The notes: a model not told the origin generated them from the letters alone. Positions 17,301 to 25,320 are shown, counted from the stretch's first letter. The stretch: 48,664 nt of DNA from Oscillospiraceae bacterium (GCA_017550285.1 JAFZPP010000048.1:1-48664); one strand, 5' to 3'. Numbers and translations: made by a program.

Positions 17301-17541
17301 CTTTCTTGATGATCTCGGTCAGGCGCGCAACATTGAGCGGCTCGATGTAAGTGACATCGGCAACATCCGGATCGGTCATAATCGTTGCAGGGTTGGAGTT
17401 GACGAGCACGATTTGATAACCGAGCTTGCGCAGCGCCTTACATGCCTGCGTACCGGAATAGTCGAATTCGCAGGCCTGTCCGATGATGATCGGGCCGGAG
17501 CCGATGATCATTACTTTGTTGATATCGTTTCTTTTTGGCAT
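14314..17541 (-). CDS. carB: Carbamoyl-phosphate synthase large subunit
   Basis: A 1075-residue enzyme subunit that makes carbamoyl phosphate from ammonia (passed from CarA), bicarbonate and two ATP for pyrimidine and arginine synthesis. The two ATP-grasp halves are visible: the first opens with IIGSGPIIIGQACEFDYSG, the second near residue 555 with ILGGGPNRIGQGIEFDYCC. The C-terminal MGS-like allosteric domain (~935 on) includes ILATGGTYDMIAEEGIPAEKI. Length is normal. carA is not adjacent, unlike in many genomes. GAGGTG precedes the ATG. pyrE lies about 19 kb away in the same window. Confidence 0.98.
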   Translation of the reverse strand: MPKRNDINKVMIIGSGPIIIGQACEFDYSGTQACKALRKLGYQIVLVNSNPATIMTDPDVADVTYIEPLNVARLTEIIKKERPDALLPNLGGQSGLNLCSELDKAGVLKEYGVKVIGVQVDAIERGEDRIEFKETMESIGVEMARSEVAYSVDEAVAIADKLGYPVVLRPAYTMGGAGGGMVYNVEELKVVCARGLQASLVGQVLVEECVTGWEELELEVVRDAKGNMITVCFIENIDPMGVHTGDSFCSAPMLTISEDVQKRLQDQAYRIVDKVQVIGGCNCQFAHDPVSDRIIVIEINPRTSRSSALASKATGFPIALVSAMLATGMTLDEMECGKYGTLDKYVPSGDYVVIKFARWAFEKFKGAEDKLGTQMRAVGEVMSIGKTYKEAFQKAIRSLETGRYGLGFAKDFHEKSKDELLSMLVYPTSNRQFIMYEALRKGATVDELYNLTRIKKWFIEQMLELVEEENTLLENKGKVPADGVLRQAKLDGFSDRYLAQILEVPEADIRNARYAAGIREGWEGVHVSGTADSAYYYSSYHIEKDESPCNDDRPKIMILGGGPNRIGQGIEFDYCCVHAALALKDLGFETIIVNCNPETVSTDYDTSDKLYFEPLTLEDVLQIYEKEKPVGVIAQFGGQTPLNLAADLKKNGVRILGTSPETIDLAEDRDHFRAMMDKLGIPMPESGMAVTVDDALEIANRIGYPVMVRPSYVLGGRGMEVVHDDKMMRVYMAAAVGVTPDRPILIDRFLHHATECEADAISDGKECFVPAVMEHIELAGIHSGDSACVLPSLNLSEKHVATIKDYTKRIAVEMGVEGLMNMQYAIEDDTVYVLEANPRASRTVPLVSKVCAINMVRIATQIMTSELTGKPSPVPALHDKKIPHHGVKEAVFPFNMFQEVDPVLGPEMRSTGEVLGISPNFGEAYFKAQEATQTKLPTGGTVLLSVCDMDKPELLPIAHKFHDLGFKILATGGTYDMIAEEGIPAEKIKKLYEGRPNITDAMTNGKIDLIINTPAGADSLHDDSYIRKAAIKYRIPYITTMAAASATAEGIAAITAQGGSLSVKSLQEFHREITD

Positions 17542-17568
17542 AATGCAAACACCTCACTTCAACTAGAT

Positions 17569-17598
17569 ATTATATCATAAGTACCGCTCGGAATGCAA
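17569..17598 (-). promoter_or_regulatory. Promoter of carB
   Basis: Minus strand: TTGCAT (17593-17598), 18-bp spacer, TATAAT (17569-17574). No PyrR-type anti-terminator structure is visible in the short leader. Confidence 0.7.
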
Positions 17599-17666
17599 GT
17601 GTTTTTCGGGATTTTTTCATATTCCACAAATGCGTTCGTTTTTTTTGCAGCAAGGCGAATTGTTTA

Positions 17667-17696
17667 GGCAGTTTGCCAAAATGCGGCAAAACTGCC
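17667..17696. other. Strong orphan hairpin in the carB/ytrA intergenic region
   Basis: GGCAGTTT-GCC pairs with GGC-AAAACTGCC around a 7-nt loop. It belongs to neither promoter nor leader of the flanking genes. The surrounding 17599-17800 has no coding frame with a ribosome site; two copies of GCCGGAATG occur close together (17694 and 17711). Nothing else can be assigned there. Confidence 0.35.
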
Positions 17697-17801
17697 GGAA
17701 TGCGCCGTCCGCCGGAATGTGACGCTCCTCTGCAATAAATACAGTACCCTTCCGCCTGCTGCGCAGAAAAAACATTCTGAAAAAAATTTTTGCAGCCCCC
17801 C

Positions 17802-17850
17802 TTGACAAAGTGTATATAAGGTGATATAATGTATATATCGGATATACACA
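17802..17850 (+). promoter_or_regulatory. Promoter and GntR-type operator of the ytrA-like operon
   Basis: TTGACA (17802-17807) and TATAAT (17825-17830), 17 bp apart. A palindrome TGTATAT-N5-ATATACA covers the start site (17830-17848), and another TGTATAT lies in the spacer at 17811-17817. YtrA-type repressors bind such A+T-rich dyads, so the first gene probably regulates the operon. Confidence 0.8.
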
Positions 17851-17855
17851 TTAAG

Positions 17856-17889
17856 GACGCAAAGCACAATCCGGACACTGTGCTGCGTC
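17856..17889 (+). other. Leader hairpin of the ytrA-like operon
   Basis: GACGC-AA-AGCACA pairs with TGTGCT-GCGTC around a 10-nt loop, 12 bases before the ribosome site of the regulator gene. It could protect the transcript or affect translation. Confidence 0.45.
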
Positions 17890-17913
17890 TGTAACCGTAA
17901 GGAGTACTCTATA

Positions 17914-18294
17914 ATGGATATTATCATCAGCAATGCATCGGGCGAGCCGATCTATACGCAGATCGTCACCCAGATTAAAACGTTGATTCTGGAAGGAAAG
18001 CTGAAAGAGGGGGATGCGCTGCCCTCGATGCGCAATCTGGCGATGCAGCTCAGAATCAGTGTCATCACGACAAAGCGCGCCTATGAGGAGCTCGAGCGCG
18101 ACGGTTTTATCGAAAGCTATACGGGCAAGGGCAGCTTTGTCAAGGCGCAGAACAAGGAGCTGTACCGTGAGGAGCAGCTCAAAAAGATCGAAGCCATGCT
18201 GACCGAGGCAGCCGACAAGGCAAAGCGGTGCAGCATTCCGCTCTCGGAATTGCAGGAGATACTGGAAATTGTGTACGGAGGTACAGAATCATGA
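17914..18294 (+). CDS. GntR family repressor, YtrA subfamily
   Basis: A 126-residue regulator. Residues ~8-75 form the GntR winged helix (EPIYTQIVTQIKTLILEGKL, ALPSMRNLAMQL, KRAYEELERDGFI, GKGSFV), followed by a short helical C-terminal dimerisation tail, which is the mark of the YtrA subfamily that controls ABC-transporter operons. AAGGAG lies 9 nt before ATG. Its stop overlaps the start of the ABC ATPase gene (ATGA). Such operons commonly respond to cell-wall antibiotics or envelope stress; the inducer here is not known. Confidence 0.93.
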   Translation: MDIIISNASGEPIYTQIVTQIKTLILEGKLKEGDALPSMRNLAMQLRISVITTKRAYEELERDGFIESYTGKGSFVKAQNKELYREEQLKKIEAMLTEAADKAKRCSIPLSELQEILEIVYGGTES

Positions 18295-19172
18295 ATGATT
18301 ATACAAATGCAATCGAGATCAAAAACGTCACGAAAAAATATGACGGCTTTACGCTTGATAACATCAGCTTTGATGTGCCGCGCGGCAGCATCATGGGCTT
18401 TATCGGGCAGAACGGCGCCGGCAAGACAACGACGATCCGCAGCCTGCTGAATATCATCCCGATCAACGCAGGCGAGATCACGCTGCTCGGCATGGATCAT
18501 ATCAAGCATGAGCGGGAGATCAAGGAGCGTCTGGCGGTTGTCTTTGACGAGCTGCCGTTCCACGATATTTTCAATGCAAAGGAAATGGGCAAAATTTTCC
18601 GCGGACTGTATGCGAAGTGGGATGACAAGGTTTACGAGGGCTATCTCGAGCGTTTTCAGCTCCCGCAGGAAAAGAAGATCGGGCAGTTTTCAAAGGGCAT
18701 GAAGATGAAGCTGCAAATTGCGTGTGCGCTCTCGCATGACGCCGAGCTGCTTGTCATGGACGAGGCGACGACGGGACTTGATCCGGTTGTCCGCTCGGAG
18801 ATTCTTGATATTTTCCTTGAATATTTGCAGGATGAGAACCACAGCATCCTGATGTCCTCGCATATCACATCCGATCTGGAAAAGATTGCGGACAGCGTGA
18901 CCTTCATTGACCGCGGAAAGATTCTTGTCACAGGCTATAAGGATGAGGTGCTGGAGAATCACGGTATTCTCAAATGTACGAAGGCGGATTACAGGGATAT
19001 CGACCCCGAGGATATCATCAGTGCGCGCATTACGGATTTCGGCGCAGAGGCAATGGTCTCCGACAGAGCCGCGGCGGCGCGCAAGTATGAAGGTCTGCTG
19101 CTCGAGCCGACCACGCTTGAGGAGATCATGGTCTATTATGTCCACCGGAACACAAAGGAGTGGTCTTCATGA
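18291..19172 (+). CDS. ABC transporter ATP-binding protein (YtrB-like)
   Basis: A 293-residue ATPase that would power the membrane subunits encoded next. Walker A is GQNGAGKTTT (~39-48). The signature is FSKGMKMKL, the variant seen in YtrB/antibiotic-type ABC-2 exporters rather than LSGGQ. Walker B is LLVMDEATTGLDP and the H-loop is SSHITSD. A ~75-residue C-terminal extension follows. ACGGAGG precedes the ATG; ATGA overlaps link it to the genes on both sides. Confidence 0.95.
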   Translation: MNDYTNAIEIKNVTKKYDGFTLDNISFDVPRGSIMGFIGQNGAGKTTTIRSLLNIIPINAGEITLLGMDHIKHEREIKERLAVVFDELPFHDIFNAKEMGKIFRGLYAKWDDKVYEGYLERFQLPQEKKIGQFSKGMKMKLQIACALSHDAELLVMDEATTGLDPVVRSEILDIFLEYLQDENHSILMSSHITSDLEKIADSVTFIDRGKILVTGYKDEVLENHGILKCTKADYRDIDPEDIISARITDFGAEAMVSDRAAAARKYEGLLLEPTTLEEIMVYYVHRNTKEWSS

Positions 19173-20017
19173 CTTTGAATAAAATAAAAATACTGGTCTG
19201 GCGCGAATGGCGCATCTGCCGCAAGACCTATCTCAGCAGCATGTTTAGCGGTGCCGTACTGGTTTCGTTTTTCTGGCTGATCCGGCTGAGTATGTCCTAC
19301 GGCAATCTGGCGCCGGTCTTTGCGGAATCGGAGCTGCTGGCGGAATTCAGCGGGCTGCTCTATTATATGAGTGCTGCAATGGTTGCGGGAATTACGGCCG
19401 GTATGTCGGCTGATCCGTCTGCCTTGCTGGCGGATGTCCGCGCAAACTGGATGCGGTATTCGTTTGTCCTGCCGGTTTCCCCGGCGCAGCGTTCGGTTTC
19501 GATATATATTGTCCGGTTCATCAAGTATGCGATCGGCTTTGCGATTACGGCTGTGAACGGCATTGTATCCGCAAAGGCAAACGGTATCCCGTTCACCGGT
19601 GATATGATGTGGTTCTTTGCTGCGGTGTATGCAGCAACGATGTTGTATAATCTGCTGCTGCAATGGTTTTATTCGCAGGCGCGCACGGTCAGACAGATAA
19701 GCGCAGCACAGGGCAAGACCATGGGCGTACTGACGGGGCTTATCATGATCTATACGTGCTATAAGATGATCATTCAGGGAAATAATAATGAGGTTGATTC
19801 CCTCGATGTCATGATCAATTCGCTGCGCGAAAAATTTATCACGCATGAAAATATCATCATTCCGCTGACGGTGATCGTGCTGATCGCAGCACCGCTGACC
19901 GGCTGGTATTTCACGGCGCTGCATTACCGCACTCACGGCGATGTCAAAGAAGATTCGCAGCCGAAGAAACGGTTTTCGTTCGGCCTGAAAAAGGGAAAGG
20001 ACGGTGAGACAGTATGA
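19169..20017 (+). CDS. ABC-2 type membrane subunit (first)
   Basis: A 282-residue protein with about six hydrophobic segments, from ~25 (SMFSGAVLVSFFWLI) to ~240 (IIIPLTVIVLIAAPLTGWYF), and a basic cytoplasmic C-terminus. It has no recognisable enzyme motif and is assigned by position in a GntR-ABC operon. The start at 19169 is preferred for AAGGAG at 8 nt and the ATGA overlap with the ATPase gene. Confidence 0.8.
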   Translation: MTLNKIKILVWREWRICRKTYLSSMFSGAVLVSFFWLIRLSMSYGNLAPVFAESELLAEFSGLLYYMSAAMVAGITAGMSADPSALLADVRANWMRYSFVLPVSPAQRSVSIYIVRFIKYAIGFAITAVNGIVSAKANGIPFTGDMMWFFAAVYAATMLYNLLLQWFYSQARTVRQISAAQGKTMGVLTGLIMIYTCYKMIIQGNNNEVDSLDVMINSLREKFITHENIIIPLTVIVLIAAPLTGWYFTALHYRTHGDVKEDSQPKKRFSFGLKKGKDGETV

Positions 20018-20811
20018 CCGGATTGATCTACAAAGAAATGCGGCAGAACCGGAACGTGCTCTGGTTTTCGGGATTCATGGCACCTCTCTGCCTGCTGTGC
20101 TTTCTCGGTATGGTTTTGCTGGGGTCGCTGAATACGGATTTGACATTCCGGGAGGCGTATGCCGATATGAGCGCTGACGGCGACCTTCCGCTGCCGATGA
20201 TACTGACTTACTGCTGCATCGTTCCGTTTCTCACGACGGGTCTGCTGTCGCTCAATATCTTTGCACAGGATGAGACCAAGAAATGGGGCTATTTTACCGC
20301 CTCGCATCCGAAGGGCATTCAGGGCGCAGTCTATGCCAAATATGTGCTGATTTTTCTGATGAGCATTATCACATTTGTGTCTGTGACGTTCACCGAGGAG
20401 TTGGTGATGCTGCTCGATCACCTGATTCTCGGCAAAAAGGCAGGGGAAATGGTATCCTATGCAGGCGCTTTTCCGTTTCTGGTATTCATTCAGATTTTCC
20501 TGCGGATGATCGACATTCCGTTTATTATCCGCTTCGGAAAAAAACGCGGCGAATCGGTCAAGATCATGGTGATCGGCGGATTGTTTATCGGTGCAATCGT
20601 GTATGCGCTGTTCGGACCGCTCCCCGGCGAGGACGGCGAATTCTTCATCCGGGTCTATGACTGGTGGGAAACCTTCAAGGCAGGTGCGGCGCAGGACTGG
20701 ATTTACTGGCTGCTCGCAGGCTTCCTCTGGCTGACGATCTTCGGCTATTATTTCTCCTATAAGCTCTCCTGCAAGCTGTATATGAAAGGGGTGGAGCAGT
20801 ATGACAAATAA
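20014..20811 (+). CDS. ABC-2 type membrane subunit (second)
   Basis: A 265-residue membrane protein with about six hydrophobic helices. The motif FAQDETKKWGYFTASHPKG in the first half resembles the coupling segment of ABC-2 permeases in YtrC/D-type operons. The start ATG overlaps the stop of the preceding subunit (ATGA). It overlaps the CPBP gene by 11 bases. Confidence 0.82.
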   Translation: MTGLIYKEMRQNRNVLWFSGFMAPLCLLCFLGMVLLGSLNTDLTFREAYADMSADGDLPLPMILTYCCIVPFLTTGLLSLNIFAQDETKKWGYFTASHPKGIQGAVYAKYVLIFLMSIITFVSVTFTEELVMLLDHLILGKKAGEMVSYAGAFPFLVFIQIFLRMIDIPFIIRFGKKRGESVKIMVIGGLFIGAIVYALFGPLPGEDGEFFIRVYDWWETFKAGAAQDWIYWLLAGFLWLTIFGYYFSYKLSCKLYMKGVEQYDK

Positions 20812-21751
20812 AAAGCCCGAACTGAAACGGCTGCTGCTGTTCCTGCTCTTTGCGTTCGGCATCGCGTGGATTCCGGCGATCATCCTGAATGAGACCGTCG
20901 GTTATGAAAACTGGTTCAACGGTCCGTATGTGATTTTCGGTCTGCCGACGCTCTATGCGCCTGCGCTTGCCAATATTATCACGCGCAAAATCACAAAAGA
21001 GGGCTGGGAGAACAGTCTGTTTCACTTGAATTTCAAGGGACATCTGAAATATTATGTGCTTGCGGTGCTGCTCCCGTTTATACAGGGATTGCTCAGCAAT
21101 GTGACAGCAACGCTGGTCTACGGACACTGGGATTTTCATGAGATGCTTGCGCGGCAGAGCCTCTCCGATTACTTCGGCTCAATTCTGCTGATGTTTGCAA
21201 TGGCGCCGCTGCTTGCGTGGAACACCTTCGGCGAGGAATTCGGCTGGCGCGCCTACATGAATCAGAAAATGGAGCCGCTGCTCGGCACAACCGGAACCGT
21301 CATCATCGGCGGTATCATCTGGGGCGTCTGGCATGCGCCGCTGACGGTCAAGGGGCATAATTTCGGCACCGATTACTGGGGCTTTCCGTGGCTCGGCATC
21401 GTGTTTATGTCGGTGTGGTGCATTGTTATGGGTGTATTTCTGATGTGGCTGACCAAGAAATCCGGCTCGATCTTTCCGGCTGCGATCATGCACATCTGCA
21501 ACAATGCCGGCATTCCGCATCTCAACCGGTTTTTCCTCAGCGGCTTCGGCGATCTCGAAGAATACGAGCAGACGATTCCGCAGATGTTTGTCTGCATGAT
21601 CCCGTATCTGATTCTTGCGGCGGTGTTCACGTATTTCATGATCCGTGACGGCAAAAAGCAGAAGCCGGTTTTGCAGTCCGATGAACCGGCAGAAAAACCG
21701 GCTCCTTCGGCTGCGGATTTACAAAATGACGAGCGCTGCTTAACAGAATGA
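20801..21751 (+). CDS. CPBP family intramembrane metalloprotease
   Basis: A 316-residue Abi/CAAX-protease-like membrane enzyme. The family's catalytic motifs are visible: EEFGWRAYM (EExxxR), IWGVWHAP (FxxxH-like) and the C-terminal HICNN. About eight hydrophobic segments. GGGGTGGAGC precedes the ATG inside the previous gene. In related operons such proteases process or protect against peptides. The last gene of the ytrA-like operon; no clear terminator follows before the copper promoter. Confidence 0.9.
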   Translation: MTNKKPELKRLLLFLLFAFGIAWIPAIILNETVGYENWFNGPYVIFGLPTLYAPALANIITRKITKEGWENSLFHLNFKGHLKYYVLAVLLPFIQGLLSNVTATLVYGHWDFHEMLARQSLSDYFGSILLMFAMAPLLAWNTFGEEFGWRAYMNQKMEPLLGTTGTVIIGGIIWGVWHAPLTVKGHNFGTDYWGFPWLGIVFMSVWCIVMGVFLMWLTKKSGSIFPAAIMHICNNAGIPHLNRFFLSGFGDLEEYEQTIPQMFVCMIPYLILAAVFTYFMIRDGKKQKPVLQSDEPAEKPAPSAADLQNDERCLTE

Positions 21752-21779
21752 AATTGATGCAGAAAATTGAATATAGGGC

Positions 21780-21828
21780 TTGACAAATACCCCCGACCGG
21801 TATATAATGGAAATACCGGCAGGGGGTA
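21780..21828 (+). promoter_or_regulatory. Copper promoter with CsoR-type operator
   Basis: TTGACA (21780-21785) and TATAAT (21803-21808), 17 bp apart. A long inverted repeat with 15-base arms lies at 21788-21802 and 21814-21828: each arm is TACCCCC-N2-CCGGTA (second read in reverse complement), with 13 of 15 positions matching. G/C-rich dyads of this kind are the known targets of CsoR repressors. The repeat encloses the -10 box, so a bound tetramer would block the polymerase. Confidence 0.88.
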
Positions 21829-21886
21829 TTTCCTGTGCATCGTGAGGAATCAAATGGGAATCATCTGTGCGGAAAGGAGCATAATA

Positions 21887-22195
21887 ATGGCAGAGAAACA
21901 ATGTCCGCGCTGCGCGGAGAAGAAAACCGAGCGTTCTGCCGAAGAACGCAGAAAACTGATAAACCGATTGAAACGAATCGAGGGGCAGGTGCGCGGCTTG
22001 CAGAAAATGCTCGAAAATGATGCATACTGCGCCGATATTCTGACGCAGTCCGCGGCGGTGAATGCAGCGATCAATGCGTTCAATCAGGATTTGCTGGCGC
22101 GGCATCTGCATACCTGCGTTGTCCGCGATATCCGCGCCGGAGACGATTCCGCTGCCGATGAGCTGGCGGCACTTGTTCGGAAACTGATGAAATGA
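21887..22195 (+). CDS. csoR: Copper-sensing repressor CsoR
   Basis: A 102-residue all-helical repressor that leaves DNA when Cu(I) binds. The Cys-His-Cys copper ligands appear as DAYC and RHLHTC. The helical core LINRLKRIEGQVRGLQKMLEN is typical of the CsoR/RcnR family. Two extra cysteines near the N-terminus (QCPRCAEKK) could be a further metal site. The start has AAAGGAGC at 7 nt; the longer frame from 21767 runs through the promoter. First gene of the copper operon. Confidence 0.95.
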   Translation: MAEKQCPRCAEKKTERSAEERRKLINRLKRIEGQVRGLQKMLENDAYCADILTQSAAVNAAINAFNQDLLARHLHTCVVRDIRAGDDSAADELAALVRKLMK

Positions 22196-22202
22196 GGCGA
22201 AA

Positions 22203-24731
22203 ATGACACAATATCATGTAACGGGAATGAGCTGCGCGGCTTGCAGCGCGCGTGTGGAAAAAGCGGTCAGCGCGGTCGAGGGTGTGGAAAGCTGCGCCGT
22301 CAGTCTGCTGACAAATTCCATGGGCGTGGAAGGCAGTGCATCACCGGAGGCGGTCATGAAGGCGGTTGCGGATGCGGGCTACGGTGCTTCGCTGAAAGCT
22401 GCTGAGAAAGCAGATGCGTCTGCGCCTGCCGCCGATTCGCTGACCGATACCGAGACGTCGCGGCTGCTGCGCCGTCTGCTGATTTCTCTCGTATTTCTGT
22501 TGATTCTGATGTATGTATCCATGGGGCATACGATGCTCGGGGCTCCGGTTCCGGCGTTTCTGGAAGGCAATCCGGTCGGACTCGGGCTGTTGCAGATGCT
22601 GCTCGCGGGCATCGTCATGGTGATCAATCAGCGCTTTTTTATCAGCGGTACGAAGGCGCTGCTGCATCGTGCACCGAATATGGATACGCTTGTGTCACTC
22701 GGTGCGGCGGCATCATATATCTGGAGTATCTGCGTGCTTTTTATGATGACCGATGCACAGCGGCGCGGGGATGCGGATACGGTTTCTCATCTGATGCACC
22801 AGTTTTATTTTGAATCGGCGGCGATGATTCTGACGCTGATTACAGTCGGCAAGACACTCGAGGCGCGTGCGAAGGGCAAAACAACCGACGCACTGAAAGG
22901 TCTGATGCGGCTGGCGCCGAAAACCGCGGTGATACTGGAAAACGGTACGGAGCGAGAGATTCCGGCGGAGCAGGTGCAGCGGGGGATGCATTTTGCGGTG
23001 CGTCCCGGTGCGCAGATTCCGGCGGACGGCATTGTCATTTCCGGCAGCGGTACGGTCGATGAATCCGCGCTGACCGGCGAAAGCATTCCCGCGGATAAAT
23101 CGGCTGGCGATTCGGTCTCTGCCGGCACGATCAATCAGGCGGGATATCTGGAATGCGAAGCAACGAAAACAGGCGAAGATACGACACTTTTTCAGATCAT
23201 CCGTCTGGTTGGGGATGCCGCCGCGACGAAAGCGCCGATTGCCAAGACCGCAGATAAGGTCTCCGGTATTTTTGTACCGGCGGTCATCGGTATTGCGCTC
23301 GTGACCTTCCTCATCTGGATACTCCTCGGCAGAGGCGCGGGATTTGCACTGGCACGCGGCGTATCGGTGCTGGTCATCAGTTGTCCTTGTGCGCTGGGAC
23401 TTGCGACGCCGGTTGCGATCATGGTCGGCAGCGGCGTCGGTGCGCGCAGCGGTATCCTCTATAAAACGGCTGCGGCGCTCGAGGAAACCGGCAGAATTCA
23501 GACGGTTGTGCTCGATAAAACGGGGACTGTCACCGAGGGAAAACCGCGTGTGACCGATGTGATTCCGGCGGAAGGCTTTACCGAAATGCAGCTTCTGACC
23601 GATGCTGCGGCGCTGGAGCAGCACAGTGAGCATCCGCTCGGGCGCGCGGTCTCGGAATATGCCGCACAGCAGGGGATTGTGCCGCCTGCGGTCACGGAAT
23701 TTGCGGCACAGATCGGCAGCGGTGTCTCTGCGAAAAACCATGATACTTTGCTGCTTGCATGCAGTCAGCAGACGGCTGAGACGCATATCACACTGCCGGA
23801 GCATATCACAAAAACTGCGCATCAGCTTGCGGAATCCGGCAAAACTCCACTCTTCTTCCTGCGCGGCGGGAAGCTGACCGGTATTATTGCCGTCGCGGAT
23901 ACTATCAAGCCGGACAGCAGGGCGGCAGTCGATGCGCTGCATCAAATGGGCATCACGGTCGTCATGATGACGGGCGACAATCGCCGGACCGCTGCGGCAA
24001 TCGGCAGGGAGGCAGGCATTGACCGCGTTTCCGCGGAATTTCTGCCGGCGGATAAGGAAAACATGATCCGCGAACTGGCGAGGCAGGGAAAGGTCTGCAT
24101 GATCGGCGACGGCATCAACGATGCGCCTGCGCTGACGCGCGCGGATATCGGCATGGCAATCGGCGCGGGAACCGATGTTGCGATTGACTCTGCGGATGTT
24201 GTCCTGATGCAGAGCAGCCTGACCGATGCGGTCAACGCGATCCGGCTCAGCCGCAGAACACTGCGGAATATCCGTGAAAATCTGTTCTGGGCGTTCATCT
24301 ATAATCTCATCGGCATTCCGGTTGCGTCAGGCGCGCTGGTGCCGCTCGGACTGACGCTGAACCCGATGTTCGGGGCGGCGGCGATGAGTCTCTCGAGCTT
24401 CTGCGTCGTGACGAACGCGCTGCGGCTCAATCTCTTCAAACCGGAGAAACCGGTGCAGGCGGCGAACCCGTCTGCTACGGATACAGTCAACGAAATCTCG
24501 AAAGGAACGGTGAATCAAATGGCAAATACCACACTCGAAATCAGGGGCATGATGTGCCCGCACTGTGAGGCGCATGTGCGGAAGGCGCTGGAAGGAATGG
24601 AGGGCGTCACGGTTGTTTCCGTGAGCCATGAGGCGGCAAATGCGGTTGTCGGGACGGCGCAGCCTGTTACGGAGGATGCATTCCGCGCAGTCATTGCCGA
24701 TGCGGGCTATGAGCTGACAGGCATCCGGTAA
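22203..24731 (+). CDS. copA: Copper-exporting P1B ATPase with C-terminal CopZ-like domain
   Basis: An 842-residue Cu(I) pump. The N-terminal heavy-metal domain has GMSCAACSARV (residues ~8-18). Then eight membrane helices with the CPC site SCPCALG (~393-399), the phosphorylation site DKTGT (~438), the nucleotide-domain HP in SEHPLG and GDGIND (~633). Residues 773-842 form a second heavy-metal domain (MANTTLEIRGMMCPHCEAHV onward), which is unusual at the C-terminus. It follows csoR after 7 bp. The C-terminal 70 residues equal a complete CopZ chaperone in size and begin with an internal ATG (24519). Confidence 0.96.
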   Translation: MTQYHVTGMSCAACSARVEKAVSAVEGVESCAVSLLTNSMGVEGSASPEAVMKAVADAGYGASLKAAEKADASAPAADSLTDTETSRLLRRLLISLVFLLILMYVSMGHTMLGAPVPAFLEGNPVGLGLLQMLLAGIVMVINQRFFISGTKALLHRAPNMDTLVSLGAAASYIWSICVLFMMTDAQRRGDADTVSHLMHQFYFESAAMILTLITVGKTLEARAKGKTTDALKGLMRLAPKTAVILENGTEREIPAEQVQRGMHFAVRPGAQIPADGIVISGSGTVDESALTGESIPADKSAGDSVSAGTINQAGYLECEATKTGEDTTLFQIIRLVGDAAATKAPIAKTADKVSGIFVPAVIGIALVTFLIWILLGRGAGFALARGVSVLVISCPCALGLATPVAIMVGSGVGARSGILYKTAAALEETGRIQTVVLDKTGTVTEGKPRVTDVIPAEGFTEMQLLTDAAALEQHSEHPLGRAVSEYAAQQGIVPPAVTEFAAQIGSGVSAKNHDTLLLACSQQTAETHITLPEHITKTAHQLAESGKTPLFFLRGGKLTGIIAVADTIKPDSRAAVDALHQMGITVVMMTGDNRRTAAAIGREAGIDRVSAEFLPADKENMIRELARQGKVCMIGDGINDAPALTRADIGMAIGAGTDVAIDSADVVLMQSSLTDAVNAIRLSRRTLRNIRENLFWAFIYNLIGIPVASGALVPLGLTLNPMFGAAAMSLSSFCVVTNALRLNLFKPEKPVQAANPSATDTVNEISKGTVNQMANTTLEIRGMMCPHCEAHVRKALEGMEGVTVVSVSHEAANAVVGTAQPVTEDAFRAVIADAGYELTGIR
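24519..24731 (+). other. In-frame CopZ-like domain with possible internal start
   Basis: Within copA, an ATG at 24519 opens a 70-residue stretch that on its own would be a normal-sized CopZ copper chaperone with MMCPHC. AAAGGAA lies 12 nt upstream, a longer spacing than ideal, and a GTG at 24510 is 3 nt from it. Either a gene fusion gives a two-headed pump, or both products are made. Undecided from sequence. Confidence 0.4.
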
Positions 24732-24741
24732 CGGAGGAAAT

Positions 24742-25272
24742 ATGGAGCTTTTTGATGTAATCGCTGCGCGGCACAGCTATCGCGGCGCCTATCTGCCGGA
24801 GCCTGTGCCGCACTCGGATTTGCAGCGCATCATGGAGGCGGGGCTTGCCGCACCCTCCGGCTGCAATAAGCAGACAACCCTGCTGACCGCCGTGGAAACG
24901 CCGGAACTGATTGACAAAATCTTTGAAATCATGGAGCTGCCCTTTTGTCAGACGGCACCTGCGCTTATTTGCGTGACGACGAAACGGATTATCGCCTATA
25001 AGGACGGCTGGGGCAGGGAGCGCAGCTATCAGGTGCAGGACTATGCTGCGGCGATTGAGAATATGCTGCTTGCAATCACGGCGCTCGGATATGCGAGCTG
25101 CTGGATCGAGGGGCATATCACCGATGCGGACGAGCAGGATAAACAGATCGCGGCTCTGCTGGAGATTCCGGCGGATGAGCGCGCAGTCTGCATTCTGCCC
25201 GTCGGCAGACCTGCGGACGCAATGAACGCAGTCAAGAAGCAGCCGTTTTCTGCACGCGCCAGGTTCCGATAA
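24742..25272 (+). CDS. Nitroreductase family protein
   Basis: A 176-residue flavoprotein of the NAD(P)H-dependent nitroreductase family. The family start FDVIAARHSYRGAY and the FMN-binding SGCNKQ and IENMLLAITALGYASCWIEG segments are present. ACGGAGG precedes the ATG, 10 bp after copA, so it is probably read with the copper operon. The substrate is unknown. Ends at a strong terminator. Confidence 0.92.
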   Translation: MELFDVIAARHSYRGAYLPEPVPHSDLQRIMEAGLAAPSGCNKQTTLLTAVETPELIDKIFEIMELPFCQTAPALICVTTKRIIAYKDGWGRERSYQVQDYAAAIENMLLAITALGYASCWIEGHITDADEQDKQIAALLEIPADERAVCILPVGRPADAMNAVKKQPFSARARFR

Positions 25273-25278
25273 CAAAGA

Positions 25279-25320
25279 AAGCCTTGAAATCAGCGAAACA
25301 GCTTGATTTCAAGGCTTTTC
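25279..25320 (+). terminator. Terminator of the copper operon
   Basis: AAGCCTTGAAATCA / TGATTTCAAGGCTT, a perfect 14-bp stem with an 11-nt loop and TTTTCT behind it. Confidence 0.9.
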
